The notes under the pieces: model-generated
The model's input: only the letters and a program-made list of their open reading frames with translations
Database searches by the model: none
Told to the model about the DNA's origin: nothing
Position numbers and translations under genes: made by a program
From: Gonatopus flavifemur
Lineage: Eukaryota > Arthropoda > Insecta > Hymenoptera > Dryinidae
Assembly: GCA_018340375.1 (NCBI GenBank)
Contig: JAFFJZ010000001.1
Location: 18,990,001 to 19,054,000, forward strand
Reading direction: 5' to 3'
Length of the DNA stretch: 64,000 nt
Part shown: positions 11,816 to 24,103 of the stretch, in pieces
Position numbering within the stretch: position 1 is the first letter of the stretch
How the letters are laid out: each line of letters starts with the position of its first letter

Positions 11816-13481
11816 ATTTCGTAACGCCAATCACTCTGGAAGAAACGAGATGTCATACAAGTGGTCCGAGAGATGCCAGAGTATATTCAAACCGCCAGAT
11901 ATTCACAGATAATATCTCGAAAGAAATCCTCAATAATAAAATTAAATCCAACGATGAGAGAGAAAACAATGAGAATTCAAATTCCAGGGATAACGTCTCC
12001 GCCATCTCTCGAGACGAATCCAGAACAGGATTTCAATTAAAAAGATTCTTCGGAATATCAGAGGAGAGGAGAACTTTGCTTCAAAAGGATTCATCCCTCA
12101 AGAAATTGATAAAAAACTCAAAAGAAAACATCAGCGATGGTTACGACAAATTGATTAAAAACGTTCAAAAAAAGCCGCCGTTTGTCAAAGAGAATACCAC
12201 CAATTCGAATAGAAGTCTCGATGAGGAGTGGAACTTGGAAGAACAAGAACAAGAACAAAGCGAGGAACCGGTACCCCCTGTTAGGAAGAAAAAAACAAAA
12301 AAAAGGTTTCGGGATATCGACGTGTCTTTGATTGAAATTCGATCGGATATAGGGACCAAAGACGTTAGACGGCGTTCGATAGAAGATGAATATCATTTGG
12401 ATGTTCCGTTGTCAACGAAACATCGATCGTTTCAAGCCGAAGAGGATTCGTCCAGATCAAAGAGCGTCTCCGTAGAGGATGTGGACGATCTGATACAAGC
12501 GGAGGAGGGCGATAGAATTTGGACGACTTCGTACCAGGGAAATTATTCTTCCTTTGTGCACAAAAGATCCGTACGTTCCGGAGAGCACGTAGGAGAGAAG
12601 AATTTGAAAAATCGAGGAGAATCTCAGCGCAGACCAGCCTCGTGGAAATTGAAGTTCTCTCCGCCTCCTCCCGACAGCGGTAAGAACAACAACAATAACA
12701 ACAAAAAGAACGTTAATGAAGACAAATACATTAGATTAGGATCGCCCGAAGAAGAGATCGCGGATCGATCAAAGTCACCGCATCATCCGTCCTGGGAATC
12801 GAATCTCTCGTTCCTACCACCGGATGAGATTCCCGCGGTTCAGAGGTCATCAAGGCAAAACCAAGTTGCCGATAATCGAGCCGGGTCAACCGATAAGAGA
12901 GATTTACTGGAGAAACTAATAAACGACGATCGACAGTCTTCGACGTCGTCGGCCAACGTAAGATGCAATCTTGCAAATTTGACGAATCGAGTCGAACGAA
13001 GCGATGGAACGAACGAAAACTCCGAACGAAGGAAAAAGTACAATAACGATAGACAAAATGATGAAGGGAAACTAAGTTCAAACGTGAAATCCGTTAGTCG
13101 AAGGTTCGAAGACCTTGAACCAGTCGCTGCGAGGAGTTTCGAACGCGAGACGGGTCAAGATGTGAGAGATAAGAACACGATAACTGAGGATTTGGAAGTT
13201 TTCGAAGACAACCTACGACGCTTCGATAACGCGATCTCGGTTTTCAATTTGAAGAATAAAATCTTCGAAACGACAAGCAAGTGTGATATAATCTCACGAC
13301 TCTCAACGAATTCCACGAATCAAATATGCAATTTTGGAAACCGGATTAACGAACACGGGAAAAGAATTCCAAGTTGTGATGAATACAATGAACATTTTCA
13401 CGCCAAATACGAAGTTTTGAAAGACGATAGAAAGGGGAGGATCGACGCCGAACAAAGGAATTTGCTGAGGAATTCTGATAA
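11816..13481 (+). CDS. FAM20C: Kinase gene, long disordered N-terminal exon without methionine
   Basis: The frame is open for 555 codons between a strong acceptor (a T-run and ATTCTTATTGAG, exon from 11816) and a GTATGT donor at 13482. In-frame stops lie just before the acceptor and just after the donor, as expected for a real exon. The protein is rich in Lys, Arg, Glu, Asn and Ser. It has an EEQEQEQSEE run, an SPPPP stretch and an Asn run followed by Lys, with no hydrophobic segment and no recognisable domain. There is no in-frame ATG at all. Phase 2 at the donor fits the next exon at 13736 and leads in frame into the membrane anchor of the kinase. The start must be upstream, or the frame changes near 11850-11912, where an ATG opens 20 codons in another frame. 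I infer a long cytosolic tail on a type II membrane protein. Confidence 0.7.
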
Positions 13482-13735
13482 GTATGTATAAATCTATATT
13501 TTGATATATTGTAATATATTATTTTAATTCGCAAAAAATTCCATTCGTGTCGATAACATGTGGATCAAATTTCATTGACCATAATGCGTGTTCGATATAT
13601 TGAAAGTAGATCATTCGAGTATTCATGATTCTAGCTTTGACAGGATAATTTGAGCGTATCATACGTTTCCTCGTATATATAATTTATTCGTTGCGAAAAC
13701 TGGCACGTAGCATAATAGGACATTTTATTCAACAG

Positions 13736-14302
13736 AAAGGAGAAATTTTCATCGAGAGGAGGAAATATTCCGAATAATCCGATGATCGAGAGAAAAGAAA
13801 CCCCCAAGATGAAGCTGATGGTAAAAGTGAGTCGCGTACGCGATAAATTGATGATCGGATTGAGTATATTCACAATCCTGTTCACTCTGCTTCTGGTGAT
13901 GGATTTGCAGATGGATTTCGGGTACAGTGGACATCATTTGGTACCAATCCACGGTCGTGTTAAACTCGGTGACGATGCGAACGCTGATACAGTGTACGGT
14001 AACTTTCGTCGTAAATTTCAAAGACCAAATGTGAATAGTGTCAACAATAACGAACAAACGAGTGGAACAAACGGTGGGGGAGTGTCTAGTGCCATTCTTC
14101 ATCAAGCTAGTGAATCAGAGACAAAGGTGACATCCTCTCAAATTGAGACGAAAAAACCAGAAGTGCACGATAGTTTTCCGGATCTAGTCGATCTTGTTGT
14201 GAATGGTTATGGTGTTAATGTGGACTCCGGTGTTGTGAGAATCAGCGGAGAGGATTGGACGGATAATCCAACGATCGCGGAACTGAAAGGAATTGCTCTA
14301 AG
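13736..14302 (+). CDS. FAM20C: Kinase gene, exon with signal anchor
   Basis: The acceptor TTTTATTCAACAG precedes 13736 and the donor is AG/GTAGGA at 14303 (phase 2). ATG at 13782 (MIERKETPKM) is the first methionine in this frame. A basic stretch is followed by a hydrophobic segment (LMIGLSIFTILFTLLLVM, residues about 23-40), which acts as a signal anchor into the secretory pathway. The remainder is a poorly conserved luminal stem with Asn-, Ser- and Thr-rich parts. It runs to PTIAELKGIALR, which leads into the kinase fold. The 15 codons before the ATG are open and continue the frame of the upstream exon, so both a short form (538 aa) and a long form are possible. Confidence 0.85.
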
Positions 14303-14569
14303 GTAGGATTTTGTACATTTCAGCACCGATTTTTACATTTCCCAAGATTATGTAATATATGGACTGATAGATAGATTATGTAATGTCGCTTTACCTAAAC
14401 TGGATTAGTATCCGAATCTGGTGTGTATTCAGGTTTAAATGTCCCATATATACTGGAAATACGAGTTTCATTACGTTTGACCGATATCGAGACTAGTTGT
14501 GAACTTTTAAAGCCACCTTGTGCGAGTGAGCGAGGAGAGGAAACTTATTTTACATCGAATTCTGCGATT

Positions 14570-14603
<34 letters not shown>

Positions 14604-15863
14604 CGAACTAATATCGTTGCGTAATGCGTCGTTCCCAATCTCACCGATAATGTCGAGTTTATATGAAATTTTCAAAAGCGACAAAAGTGCATTCTCGACA
14701 ACATTTAACTCGCGTCACGTTCCGACCAGAGATCAGTTTCTTCCTTCGTTTTCCTTTTATTTTTTTTTTATTTTGCCAAAGGTTTCGTATGTGACGAAAC
14801 TATGTGTCGAGTTCAGAAATGAAACTGGAGAAAGAAAAAAAGAGAGAGAGATTTCGTGGCTCATTCATACGAGTTTAGTTGGTAATACATTTGAAATAGG
14901 AATATTGGAATCATATATCCAATAAAATGAGATTTGTTTGTTCAATTTGAACTTTTTATCGCGGGAATTCGAAGATTCATCGATGAGAAACAAAGCCCTG
15001 AAATATTATTTCAAAATTTTTATCATTCGAGGAAGTTATAAACAAATCTATTTCTTTTTTGCACCTTTTTTTATAAAATTACGATTTCTCAACGAGCTGT
15101 TGATACAAATTTATAAAATTTTAATAATAGGTTTGAGAATAAATTCTTTTTTAAAATAAAAAAAATTTTGTATGAAAATTTCAAAAATCATAAATAATCA
15201 ATTTTTTGATAGATTCAAATGTAAACGGTTTCTCGTGTACACGATTAGAAATGGCTTTGAATTTAATATATTTTTGATGTACATTTGTAAATGAAATCTC
15301 CAATATTTGGTGATTGGAATGAGAATTCATTCACACGCAACTGAATTAAAAATTTTTGCTATATTATATCATATATTAATATATATTTTCGTAACTGAAA
15401 TTTCATTCAAATGTAATTGAAATTTCAATAAATTTTTCAGTTACGTGAATAACTTTTGCTTCCATTATATCAGAAATTTCTAACAGTGTAGGTGGAACAA
15501 TTTTTTTGCGAAATATAAGCTACTTTTTCCCGCAATAAAATCTTATCACACTGGATAAATGAAAAAGTTACGAATTTTTCAATGACGTCGGTTAGGCGGT
15601 AGGCGCGCTACATGTGAATTAAGTGTTTAGCGTAACAAATATCCAAATTCTAACAGTTCAATTACTCACACAAGCAGAAAGTAAGCTGATTTTTTTACGA
15701 AGTTTCGAAGGATGATTTTATCGCGAAATCGCAAGAATATTATACTTGGAAGAATTGAAAAAACCTTAGCAAATGACGAATTTATTACATTGATTACTTC
15801 TTTAGAAATTACTTCTTTCATGCGCAAGAAGCTATTCAATCGCAACATTGGGCGAAAGATCAA
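14303..15863. other. Intron sequence with TA microsatellite
   Basis: This is the start of the 28-kb intron. A pure (TA)n run lies at 14573-14602. The remaining sequence is AT-rich and shows no coding or repeat boundary that I can support. Confidence 0.5.
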
Positions 15864-16965
15864 CCCAACTAACATTTCAATTCTTGAAGATATCTGAAAG
15901 AATACTTAATTGAGAGATCTTCAAGAACTTTCTTGAAGAGTTCTTGAAGATATCTCTTAGAACTATTGAAAAGACATCTTGTAAAAGATTTCTAAAAGAT
16001 GTCTTGATTCAGAGATCTTCAAGAACGTTATTGAAGAGTTCTTGAGGATATCTTTCAGAAGTCTCGGAAAGATTTCTGGAGGATGTCTTGATTAAGACAC
16101 TTTTTAAAAGATAAATTTTTCAGCAGCTCTGAGGTTATATGAGCACATGATCATGAATAACACAGAATAAAACTTTGAATGTACCTGTTATTACAATCGT
16201 ATTGCAAATGAGGTGATTCTATCCATGAATCGAAAGCTTGAATCAATCATTGAGATATCAAGAAATTTGGAAGTTTGTAAAAAGTACGATTTTGTCGCTA
16301 TATGACGTGCACAATAAAATTACCGAATATCCACTTCACAACAATTCGTCAGAAATACTTTAGAAAGAATCTGCGGTATTCACGAAATATTAACGACCAC
16401 AAGAACACAGAATTGATTTCTAAATATGTTTCACTAAATTCACTCATCTTTCCTATTTGTAAGTACATTCAACTCTTCTGATATTTATTCATGTGATAAC
16501 AGTTTGTTCAAAAGATCATTTTCACTTTGAAACTGGACACCGCTGACATATTTCATTATGTCACATTGACAATTATGGGCGTCTGTACCATGTTGTACGT
16601 ATAGCTCAAGCGACTGAGGCGTAAATATATCGTCAAGTGAATGGGTTCGATTCCCGTAACAACAAGGATCGAAGTCAGGTAAACTTTATCGGAAGGCGAG
16701 AGCAGCTGTAGAAATAGGAGGGGAAGAAAAAAGAAAAGGTTAAGAATTTTTTTTGTGAACAAATTCAAGAGTCTTCCAAGACGTTTTTATGAATTCTCCA
16801 AGACATCTTCAAGAACTCTTCAAGATATCTTTTCGAATTCTATACGTGTTTCATAAGACATCTTTTAGGATTCGTTTCGATATCTTTTGGAACGTTTTTT
16901 AAGACTTCTTACAAACGCATTGAGACTAATAAAGATATCTTTAAGATGTCTGAATGTTAGTTGGG
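15864..16965. mobile_element. CCC...GGG element with AAGATATCTT word, AA target duplication
   Basis: It starts CCCAACTAACATT and ends AATGTTAGTTGGG, with AA on both sides. Both outer thirds are made of repeated words such as AAGATATCTT, AGACATCTT and TCTTCAAGAACT. The middle is different and contains a tRNA-like Pol III unit at about 16590-16745. No transposase is encoded. Confidence 0.7.
16590..16745 (+). mobile_element. tRNA-derived SINE-like unit
   Basis: An A-box-like TAGCTCAAGCGAC lies at 16602-16614 and a perfect B box GGTTCGATTCC at 16644-16654, with spacing suited to RNA polymerase III. The flanks GTTGTAC and GTAACAAC pair only with a bulge and there is no clean cloverleaf. I therefore call it a tRNA-derived repeat and not a tRNA gene. 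An A-rich stretch (GAAGAAAAAAGAAAAGG) follows the unit. Confidence 0.5.
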
Positions 16966-16975
16966 AAGCAACCAC

Positions 16976-17269
16976 ACAGCACCCGTTGTCTGAAATACAT
17001 CTTCAGAGATAATTAAGAACAATGCAAGAAGTCTTATGCAACATGAATAGACATCTGTTAGAAATCCTAAACTATTCTTTTACCCTTTTAGAATTTCCTA
17101 GAAGACATCTTTAAGAAATCTCTAAAAGGTTTCTGAAAACGTTCTTGAAGATATCTTTTAGAAGTGAGAACAGTTCAAGACTTCTAAAAGACGTCTATTC
17201 ATGTTGCATAAGACTTCTTACATTGTTCTCAATTATTTCCGAAGATATCTTTTAGACAACGAGTGCTGT
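16976..17269. repeat. Foldback of AAGATATCTT type
   Basis: ACAGCACCCGTTGTCTGAA on the left is matched inverted by TTAGACAACGAGTGCTGT on the right. The arms share GAAGTCTTATGCAACATGAA and its complement. It uses the same words as the neighbouring element but has different ends. No matching target duplication is evident. Confidence 0.6.
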
Positions 17270-20200
17270 ATGAGTATCTCTATCAGAAACGTGAAGGAAA
17301 ATTTATCACACCCGAATTTAGTTGCCGGATCTGGCCCGGATGAAATGAAGCGTTACACATTACATCCGGGCCCAATCCGATTGTCCACCCAGAAAACAAG
17401 ACGAACGAGTCCACGATCATTCATTCCGATGGACATAATGATGCATGAACAATTGACCAATGGTTGTACTATCCGAATGGCTAATGCGTGAATACTATCA
17501 ATTATTGTACAATCATTAATGCACAACAGTTGCAGTAGTCTTCAATGCATGCATCATTGGTCAATAATGTGTTGACTTATCATATAGTTAATTGTAAAAT
17601 CGTGAACGACTTCAAAGTGCCTATGATTGTACAATCATTGAACCACTTTGTTTTCTGGACATATCCATACCGGAACTGGCTTAGGGCAAATCGTATCGGT
17701 ACCGGATTCACACTTCTGCTCGGGGTGTTCAATCCCTAGTGAAAATTCCAATTCTCAGAGTTTTGCAGAAATGCTCAGAACATTTTTAGAGATTTTCAGA
17801 ATTGTTCTGAATTTTATATATAGAGACTTACAGAGAATGTTCGAATTTTGAAAGTTTTCCAGAGATTCCCAGAAATTCTCAGAGAAATATTTCTGACAGG
17901 GATGAGGAGCAACAGTGTTTGAGAAATTTTTCCAATAGGATGCAGCTTCACAGTTTGAAGATCTCTGAACAGATGAGAACAGGGACACGAGTACCATACT
18001 CAACGTGTATTTAAATGCAGTAGGGAATAAATATTTGTTCAGTGGAAATGGCATGAAAAATCTTTCACGTACGTGTAAAATGCAAATCATAGATGAAAAA
18101 AAAGAGCAATAAAAAGACTTGTTTGTTCAGCTCCGGTAATAGAAACTGGCTCTCGAGTTGAATCTGTGTCGCGAGTTTGATAGTAGTTAATCGAACCGGC
18201 CGCGGCGAGGTCAAGCCCTCTAGTATACCCAATTTGATTCAAATGAAATGTCATATAATTAAACAAATCAATCTCGCGTTCGCTTTTGACCTACCGAAAC
18301 CGTATCAAATGCCACGTGAATTAAACCTTCACGTTTGTGGTTTGCGATGCGTGAAATTAATCAATTCAAATCTCGTTCGCTGGAAGGTGTCTGAAAATTC
18401 TTGATAAAAGAATTCAGATATGAAGATCGTTTATATATCGATTATAATACATTTGTATTGTTGAAAATTTCCATTTCTTTTCAAATATCGATGATATCAT
18501 CTTGCTGTATCATTCAACCAACTCTTTCGAAACATCGAAGAGGTATAAAATTAACATAATAATAATTTTGAATGTGAACGAACTGGAATCTTCGTTATAA
18601 CGAATAACTAAAGGGTGTAGGAGTAATAAAGTAAATTCTCTTCCAGTAAATTATTCCGTACTTCTTGTTATTGAAAACAAAAATTTCTACAATAAGAAAA
18701 ATTATTTTGAAACCACACAGTTGGACTATGATATTTTTTTTATACGACTGCGAGTTCGTTGAATTCTCGATACAGCAAACGTACATTTGTTTTTTCTCTT
18801 TTCATCGACTTCGTAAGAGCTTTCATCGAAATCTTGATGTGCAATTTAAATGTATAACAGCGAATGGAAACATCAAACCTTCATTCGTAAAAATTTTACG
18901 ATCTCTTCATGAGTGAGGTTTTTTCAAAATTAAAGAAAAGTATGATACTCGTAAGAAATATTAAATTCGCTCGTGGTACGAATTTCACAACATTGGCAAC
19001 TTTCGCTCTTCGATAAGTTGCGCTTTGAATCTTTTCATTCACCGCATTCAATTGCGATGCAACCAAAGTGGAAGAGAGAGAGAGTGCATTGTTAGAAAAT
19101 CATCCTTCTGTGGGGGAAAGGTCAAAAAGTGGCTTTTTCAACTAGCTCTCAGTGTTTAGATACTCGAAGAGAGTCCACTAGCGTGAATAGCTTTATAGTC
19201 AAAGTTCTCTCCCGTTGGTGGAGAAAAACAGGCAACATAAACGTGACCGAGTGGAAAGATACGAAGGGTTAGTGCAATGTCTTATGCATGAACTTATACT
19301 CAACTGTTACCTTTTTAGATTCTAATAGATAAAGAAAATGGGGTAGGTAAGAGGCTAACAATAGCACAGACAATCCCCAATGAATACCGCACTGAAACCC
19401 TGATGAGATTATTTCATACATAATTTATATAATATCGTCGCACAAAAACTCCAATGAGATTATCAAAATTTATTTTACATTCCAATTGCAAAATGAAATA
19501 ATATCTTGGATGACTTTGAAAACAGTTTCTCATGACAGTTTAAAAAATCGATTCCCAGAGAAAACAATGCGGTGAGTTACAAACCATGAAACTGGAATTT
19601 CGCCAAATGAACGAACGGATGGCTTTTCCATTGCTCTCAATCTCACTAAAAGCTACGTGGTTCTTTATTTTATGGATACTCGAACCATTGTTTCTTTTCT
19701 CCTCCTCCTCCTTCTCCTGCTTCACCACTTCACATTTCTGGTATAAAAAAGAAACCGTTGTCTAAACGGAAGAACGTAGATCGAGGAGTATTTTTCAGCT
19801 GATATTAACAGAATTAAAGAAAGGAAAGATATACATCCGTATTGGGAGTTGAAAGTATCCATCATTTTCTCAACGTTTCTTGCAAGGGGGAAGCATCGAT
19901 TTCATTGGATCGAACGTAAATGTGGGATATTTCTCAAGTTCGAAAGAACTAAGTTCCTCAGGAAGATAGAAATTGAAGGAGAGGAAGATCGAACAACGAG
20001 GTAAAGTGAGGTAAGGTTCTGCTCTGGGTAACTGGAACACATTTCTCTTGGGAAAAAGCACATTTTCTCGCCTCATTTCGTTTCGCTTCGCTCGTTTAAC
20101 CATGTAGCTTATCGTTTGTAATTTTACAATGTACAGCACTCGACGTATGGCTCCACGAGGTTGTCGCGAGGATCCACTGATGCTCGGAAAGATGGAATCG

Positions 20201-20566
20201 ATCCGATGTATTATTAGTCATCGGTTTTCATTCGTCTGGTCCTTCAATGGAATTGTTCTCGAAGTGAAGACGATATTTTGAGAAATGTCTTCCACAAGAC
20301 AACATCGGATAACATCTCGGGGTTGTTCCTTCTCCACCTCTATTTCTATGTTAATATCTTGGAAAATATTTCCCAATTTCATCGCTTCGAGGGTGCCGAA
20401 TTTACCATATAGGCGGACTAGGGCGCCGCCTAGGGGCAATAATCTTTTCTTGTAACTTGCATTCGGTAATAAATACATCATTTTGCGAACATATATAGTA
20501 TTCAATTCTTTATCATTTGGCAAGGTATAATAATCGTTAAATAAAAAGTTGTTCGGTCACCCTGCC
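17270..20566. other. Intron sequence, mostly without recognisable features
   Basis: A GC-richer patch at 17315-17400 with GGCCCGGATG and CATCCGGGCC may be an eroded CCGGAT-type foldback. A minus-strand ORF at 20218-20523 shows no family that I know. The rest is AT-rich single-copy-looking DNA. Confidence 0.45.
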
Positions 20567-20568
20567 TA

Positions 20569-21484
20569 CTACTGTGGGCAAAAAGTAAGGTGAATTTGTT
20601 TGTATAATGAAAAATCTTCATTTATTCTTCTACATCAATTTCATCCCCTTCAAAGTAATCCCCTCTCGATAAAATACACTGATGCCAACGTTTTTCCCAA
20701 TCATCGAAACATGCTAAATAGTCCCTTTCCGGTATAGCCATCAGCGCCTTCTTCGATTCAGCTTTTATCTCCTCAATCGACTCGAAACGCTTTCCCCGGA
20801 GTGGTCTCTTGAGTTTTGGGAATAGCCAGAAGTCACACGGAGCCAAATCAGGCGAATACGGTGGTTGCGGAACGATATGCGTCGAATTTTTGGCGAAATG
20901 GTCACGAAGAACGAGTGCAGTATGAGACGGTGCATTATCGTGATGCAAAAACCAAGAGTTGTTGGCCCATAATTCTGGTCTTAATATCCTTCTGATATTC
21001 CGATCATATCAGTAAGGTCTCTAACAGTCAACCGACGATTTTTGAGCACTAATTCCTTCACTTCATCGACGTGTTGGTCATCTGTTGACGTCGATGGTCG
21101 TCCGGAGCGCTCCAAGTCATCAACACGTTCTCGACCCTCTTTGAAGTCTTTGTACCACTTATAAACATTTTTCTGCGACATGGTAGAATCACCAAAGGCC
21201 TTCCGCAACATCCTCAAAGTTTTCGCAGCCGAAATTTCATTCCGCAAACAAAATTTGATTGCACGTCTCTGCTCAATTGAATCAGACATTGTAAAAATCG
21301 AAAAATGCACTCTTGGTCGTTTGGTAAACACAAGCGTAAATGTATTACCGATGATGACATTGACATGAAATTTGGCACAGATGTCATTAACAGTCCTGCC
21401 AACTTAAGAAAAAAAGAACTAGCCTGAAATGTCAAGCCCGCGAAGTTTAAATTAAGAATTCACCTTACTTTTTGCCCACAGTAG
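20569..21484 (-). mobile_element. Mariner-like element with internal deletion
   Basis: Matching ends CTACTGTGGGCAAAAAG and CTTTTTGCCCACAGTAG are flanked by TA at 20567-20568 and 21485-21486. The 916-bp length is too short for a full element. The deletion removes the middle of the transposase. Confidence 0.88.
20622..21289 (-). pseudogene. Mariner-like transposase, middle deleted
   Basis: The N-terminal part starts at ATG 21289 (MSDSIEQRRAIKFCL) and holds the helix-turn-helix domain (VYKWYKDFKEG, ERSGRPST) up to DMIGISEG. There it breaks straight into ELWANNSWFLHHDNAPSH and [17 protein letters not shown] in another frame. About 130 residues with the first catalytic aspartate are missing. The second and third aspartates are 34 residues apart. 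It is a different lineage from the other mariners here (PCDFWLF instead of PSDYHLF). It cannot be active. Confidence 0.88.
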
Positions 21485-21598
21485 TATACTTCAGACAACA
21501 AAAAAACAGTAAAATTGTAATTGCTAACCCTTCAGGGCACTGAGTATTCCCGCAAAGTATGAATACACAGATTTAGAATTCACATCTCGTTTCCCCCA

Positions 21599-21833
21599 CA
21601 CGCAGAAAAATATATTCTAAAAATTTCCATAATTTATTGAGGATTAGCGCCAGTCTGTGATGAATGAAATTATTTACCTGGATATAGCTTCAAAAGTACC
21701 ATAATTTCTTGTAGAAATACGTCTAATTATGGGACTTTTTAAAAGTAAATTCAAGTGAAAACTCTATTTGTCAGAGACTGGCGCTGATCCTCAATAAATC
21801 ATGGGACTTTTCAACACATTTGTTTTCTGCGTG
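21599..21833. mobile_element. CAC...GTG foldback MITE, CA target duplication
   Basis: It starts CACGCAGAAAAATAT and ends TTTTCTGCGTG, with CA on both sides. Inside, TTATTGAGGATTAGCGCCAG on the left is inverted near 21768-21800 as CTGGCGCTGATCCTCAATAA. No coding. Confidence 0.75.
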
Positions 21834-21835
21834 CA

Positions 21836-22160
21836 CGTCTAACATTTTCCCTGAAGATTCATGGGGTCCCTCATTTTGCATTGAAAAATTCCTGAAAATT
21901 GTTTCAAATGCGAACAGGGGTGTTGATTTTGTTGGACGGTAGAGAGTAAGGTTTTGACATCATCTTCTTGTGTGGTTCAGTTTCACTGTAATATCCGCAG
22001 TTACCCTGAAAACAGAATTGAACAAACAAGTACGTTCTACTCCAAACAGAATATGCGTGGAACTGCCCTCACCGTCCCCCACGTTATCAGAAACATCTCC
22101 TGTCGAGTAACGTTTTCAAATCCAGTTAATGGCGAGAATTCTTGATTTCTGAGCCACATA
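21836..22160. other. No feature recognised
   Basis: A short stretch between two elements, with no ORF or repeat end that I can support. Confidence 0.45.
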
Positions 22161-22162
22161 TA

Positions 22163-23034
22163 CCCGACTAGAAATTTATCCTATGGACCAGATCAGGCAA
22201 ACCTTGATCCGGCCTAGGTCCTGATAAGGTTACCTTTTCAGGACCTGACAAGTCATGTCACGCTTCACTATCATAAAGACCTTTTCAGGAAAGACTAATT
22301 AAGATTTGATGGGGAATTCCATACCAAAACCTCCAAAATGAATCAAAATTATAATATTAGCGTGAAATACAAGACAAAACCAAGTATAAAAGAGATTCAA
22401 CGTAGTTGAAATTGACTATATCAAATCAGTTTCATTCACATCAAGTAACCGTTTCCCTTTTTTATATACCTTATTTCTTTCTTCGTGTGTTCGGAGGCCT
22501 AGTGACTATCTGTTCGTATCAGATAACCGTTTTCCAGTTCTAAGTACATTTACAAAGACTCAATTATATGTAATGCGTTGGATGTTAAAGTATCTGATCA
22601 GAACAGTCAACAGCACTGAAAAATAGCTCATTTGGCATGAATCGATCTAATTAAAAACATATTTAAACAAACGATCTAATTAAAACATCGAAATCCATTT
22701 AGAAATATTATCTAGTCTAAGAAAGGTATATTTGATTAAAGAATATTTGATTTAAAATCAAGACTTTACATTTTTGTATTTTCTCCATTTACCTACGTTT
22801 GTCATCTTCAGAAGATGGACTAACAAGGTCCTGATAAGAATACGGCGAGAAAAACCTACTTCAACCCTTTAGGATAATTTAAGGGAATCCTGATTAGGAC
22901 CAAATAAGCTCATTCCTACATGTGTGATCCATACCTAACCCTAATTAGAACCTTAAAAGGTGCACCTCATTTCGGATGACCCTGCTAGGTCCTCATCATA
23001 CGTTGGGTTAACCCAATGATAATTTCCAGTCGGG
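22163..23034. mobile_element. CCC...GGG element with AGGTCCTGATAAG word
   Basis: It starts CCCGACTAGAAATT and ends AATTTCCAGTCGGG, with TA on both sides. The outer parts repeat AGGTCCTGATAAG, TTTCAGGACCTG and related words in both orientations. The centre (about 22330-22800) is AT-rich and unrelated. No transposase. Confidence 0.7.
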
Positions 23035-23036
23035 TA

Positions 23037-23608
23037 GGTTTCGTACGCTATTCTTAAACCGTTCATTTCCGCAGTGTCTTCCCTCAACGTGTATCGCGAT
23101 TGCTGGAAAAATTTTACCGGATTATCGAATTCCTCTTTATATACCTTGTTGGATCACACTCGGATTTTGATACTCAACACGATCGACCTGTGATAGCCAA
23201 AAATCGCCCCATTCTTGACGACTGTAAGACTGTACACACGGTAATCGGTTGGCAAGTGGCTTTATAAGCCGTGAATATTCGTTCATTCCGTCCATACTCT
23301 CCGTTGGATGAAACCAGTTGATCGGATTCCAGGATCGGGTCACGTGTAAGGGTTTTGCATTCTGATCCGGGATTTCACCTAAATTCACAGTTAACGATCT
23401 TTTTATTGCTCGGATGACTCAGTGAAGTGTTTGTTTTTTACCAACCAAATCAAACATTCGGCTCATCTCACGGGCGATAAAGTACCCTAAACGAGCATAG
23501 TTCAGATATCTGCAAATTCAAGAATCATTGAACAAAATCTTCCTCTGAGAAGATAAATATCATAGCATATATACAGGATAATTCAGAACTCGCGCACTAT
23601 ACTTCACA
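23037..23608. other. Nothing recognised
   Basis: Chance ORFs only. The region lies between a CCC...GGG element and a long foldback. Confidence 0.4.
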
Positions 23609-24103
23609 GGCATATTCTTCAGTTGAAATTCAATAATTTCCCGCTGAAAAAAAATTTTTTTGAGGCTTAGTTTTTCAGATACGAGCATTTTTAGATTTTG
23701 TTTTCTAAATCCGAATAATTCAAAAGCATTGTGTGCTACAAACCTCAACTTCATACTATCCGTTGAGTTAGTGAACGGCGGATCTCTGGGAAAAAATTGA
23801 ACCATCCTGTCATTCTTTGTTTCGGAACTATAAAAATTCAAAATTGCTGAATTCTGATTGGCTGGAAGCCAAAAAATTTCAAATCATAACAACTTCAAAT
23901 GGAGAAGTGACAGACCAGTTCAATTGTTTTTTCAGAGATCCGTCGTTCTCCAACTTAGCCGATGGTGTCAAGTTGAGGTTCGTAGCACACAATGCTTTTG
24001 AGTTATTCGGATTTTGAAAGAGATCTAAAAATGCTCGTATCTCAAAAACTAAGCCTCAAAAAAAAATTGTTTTCAACGGGAAATTATTGAATTTCGACTT
24101 GTA
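23609..24103. repeat. Foldback with arms of about 180 bp
   Basis: Left words TTGAAATTCAATAATTTCCC and AGCATTGTGTGCTACAAACC return inverted between 23960 and 24103. The arms show several mismatches and different stop patterns, so it is old. Apparent ORFs on both strands are products of the symmetry. Confidence 0.65.

Noticed and set aside
12118..13081. Minus-strand ORFs opposite the long kinase exon
   Set aside because: They are shadows of the coding strand, with no independent support.
16590..16665. Possible functional tRNA gene
   Set aside because: The B box is perfect, but the acceptor arms pair only with a bulge and no convincing anticodon arm is visible, so it is treated as a tRNA-derived repeat.
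20218..20523. 101-codon minus-strand ORF with some protein-like character
   Set aside because: No family motif, no splice or promoter context, and old repeat-like sequence (GGGCGCCGCCTAGGGG) inside it.
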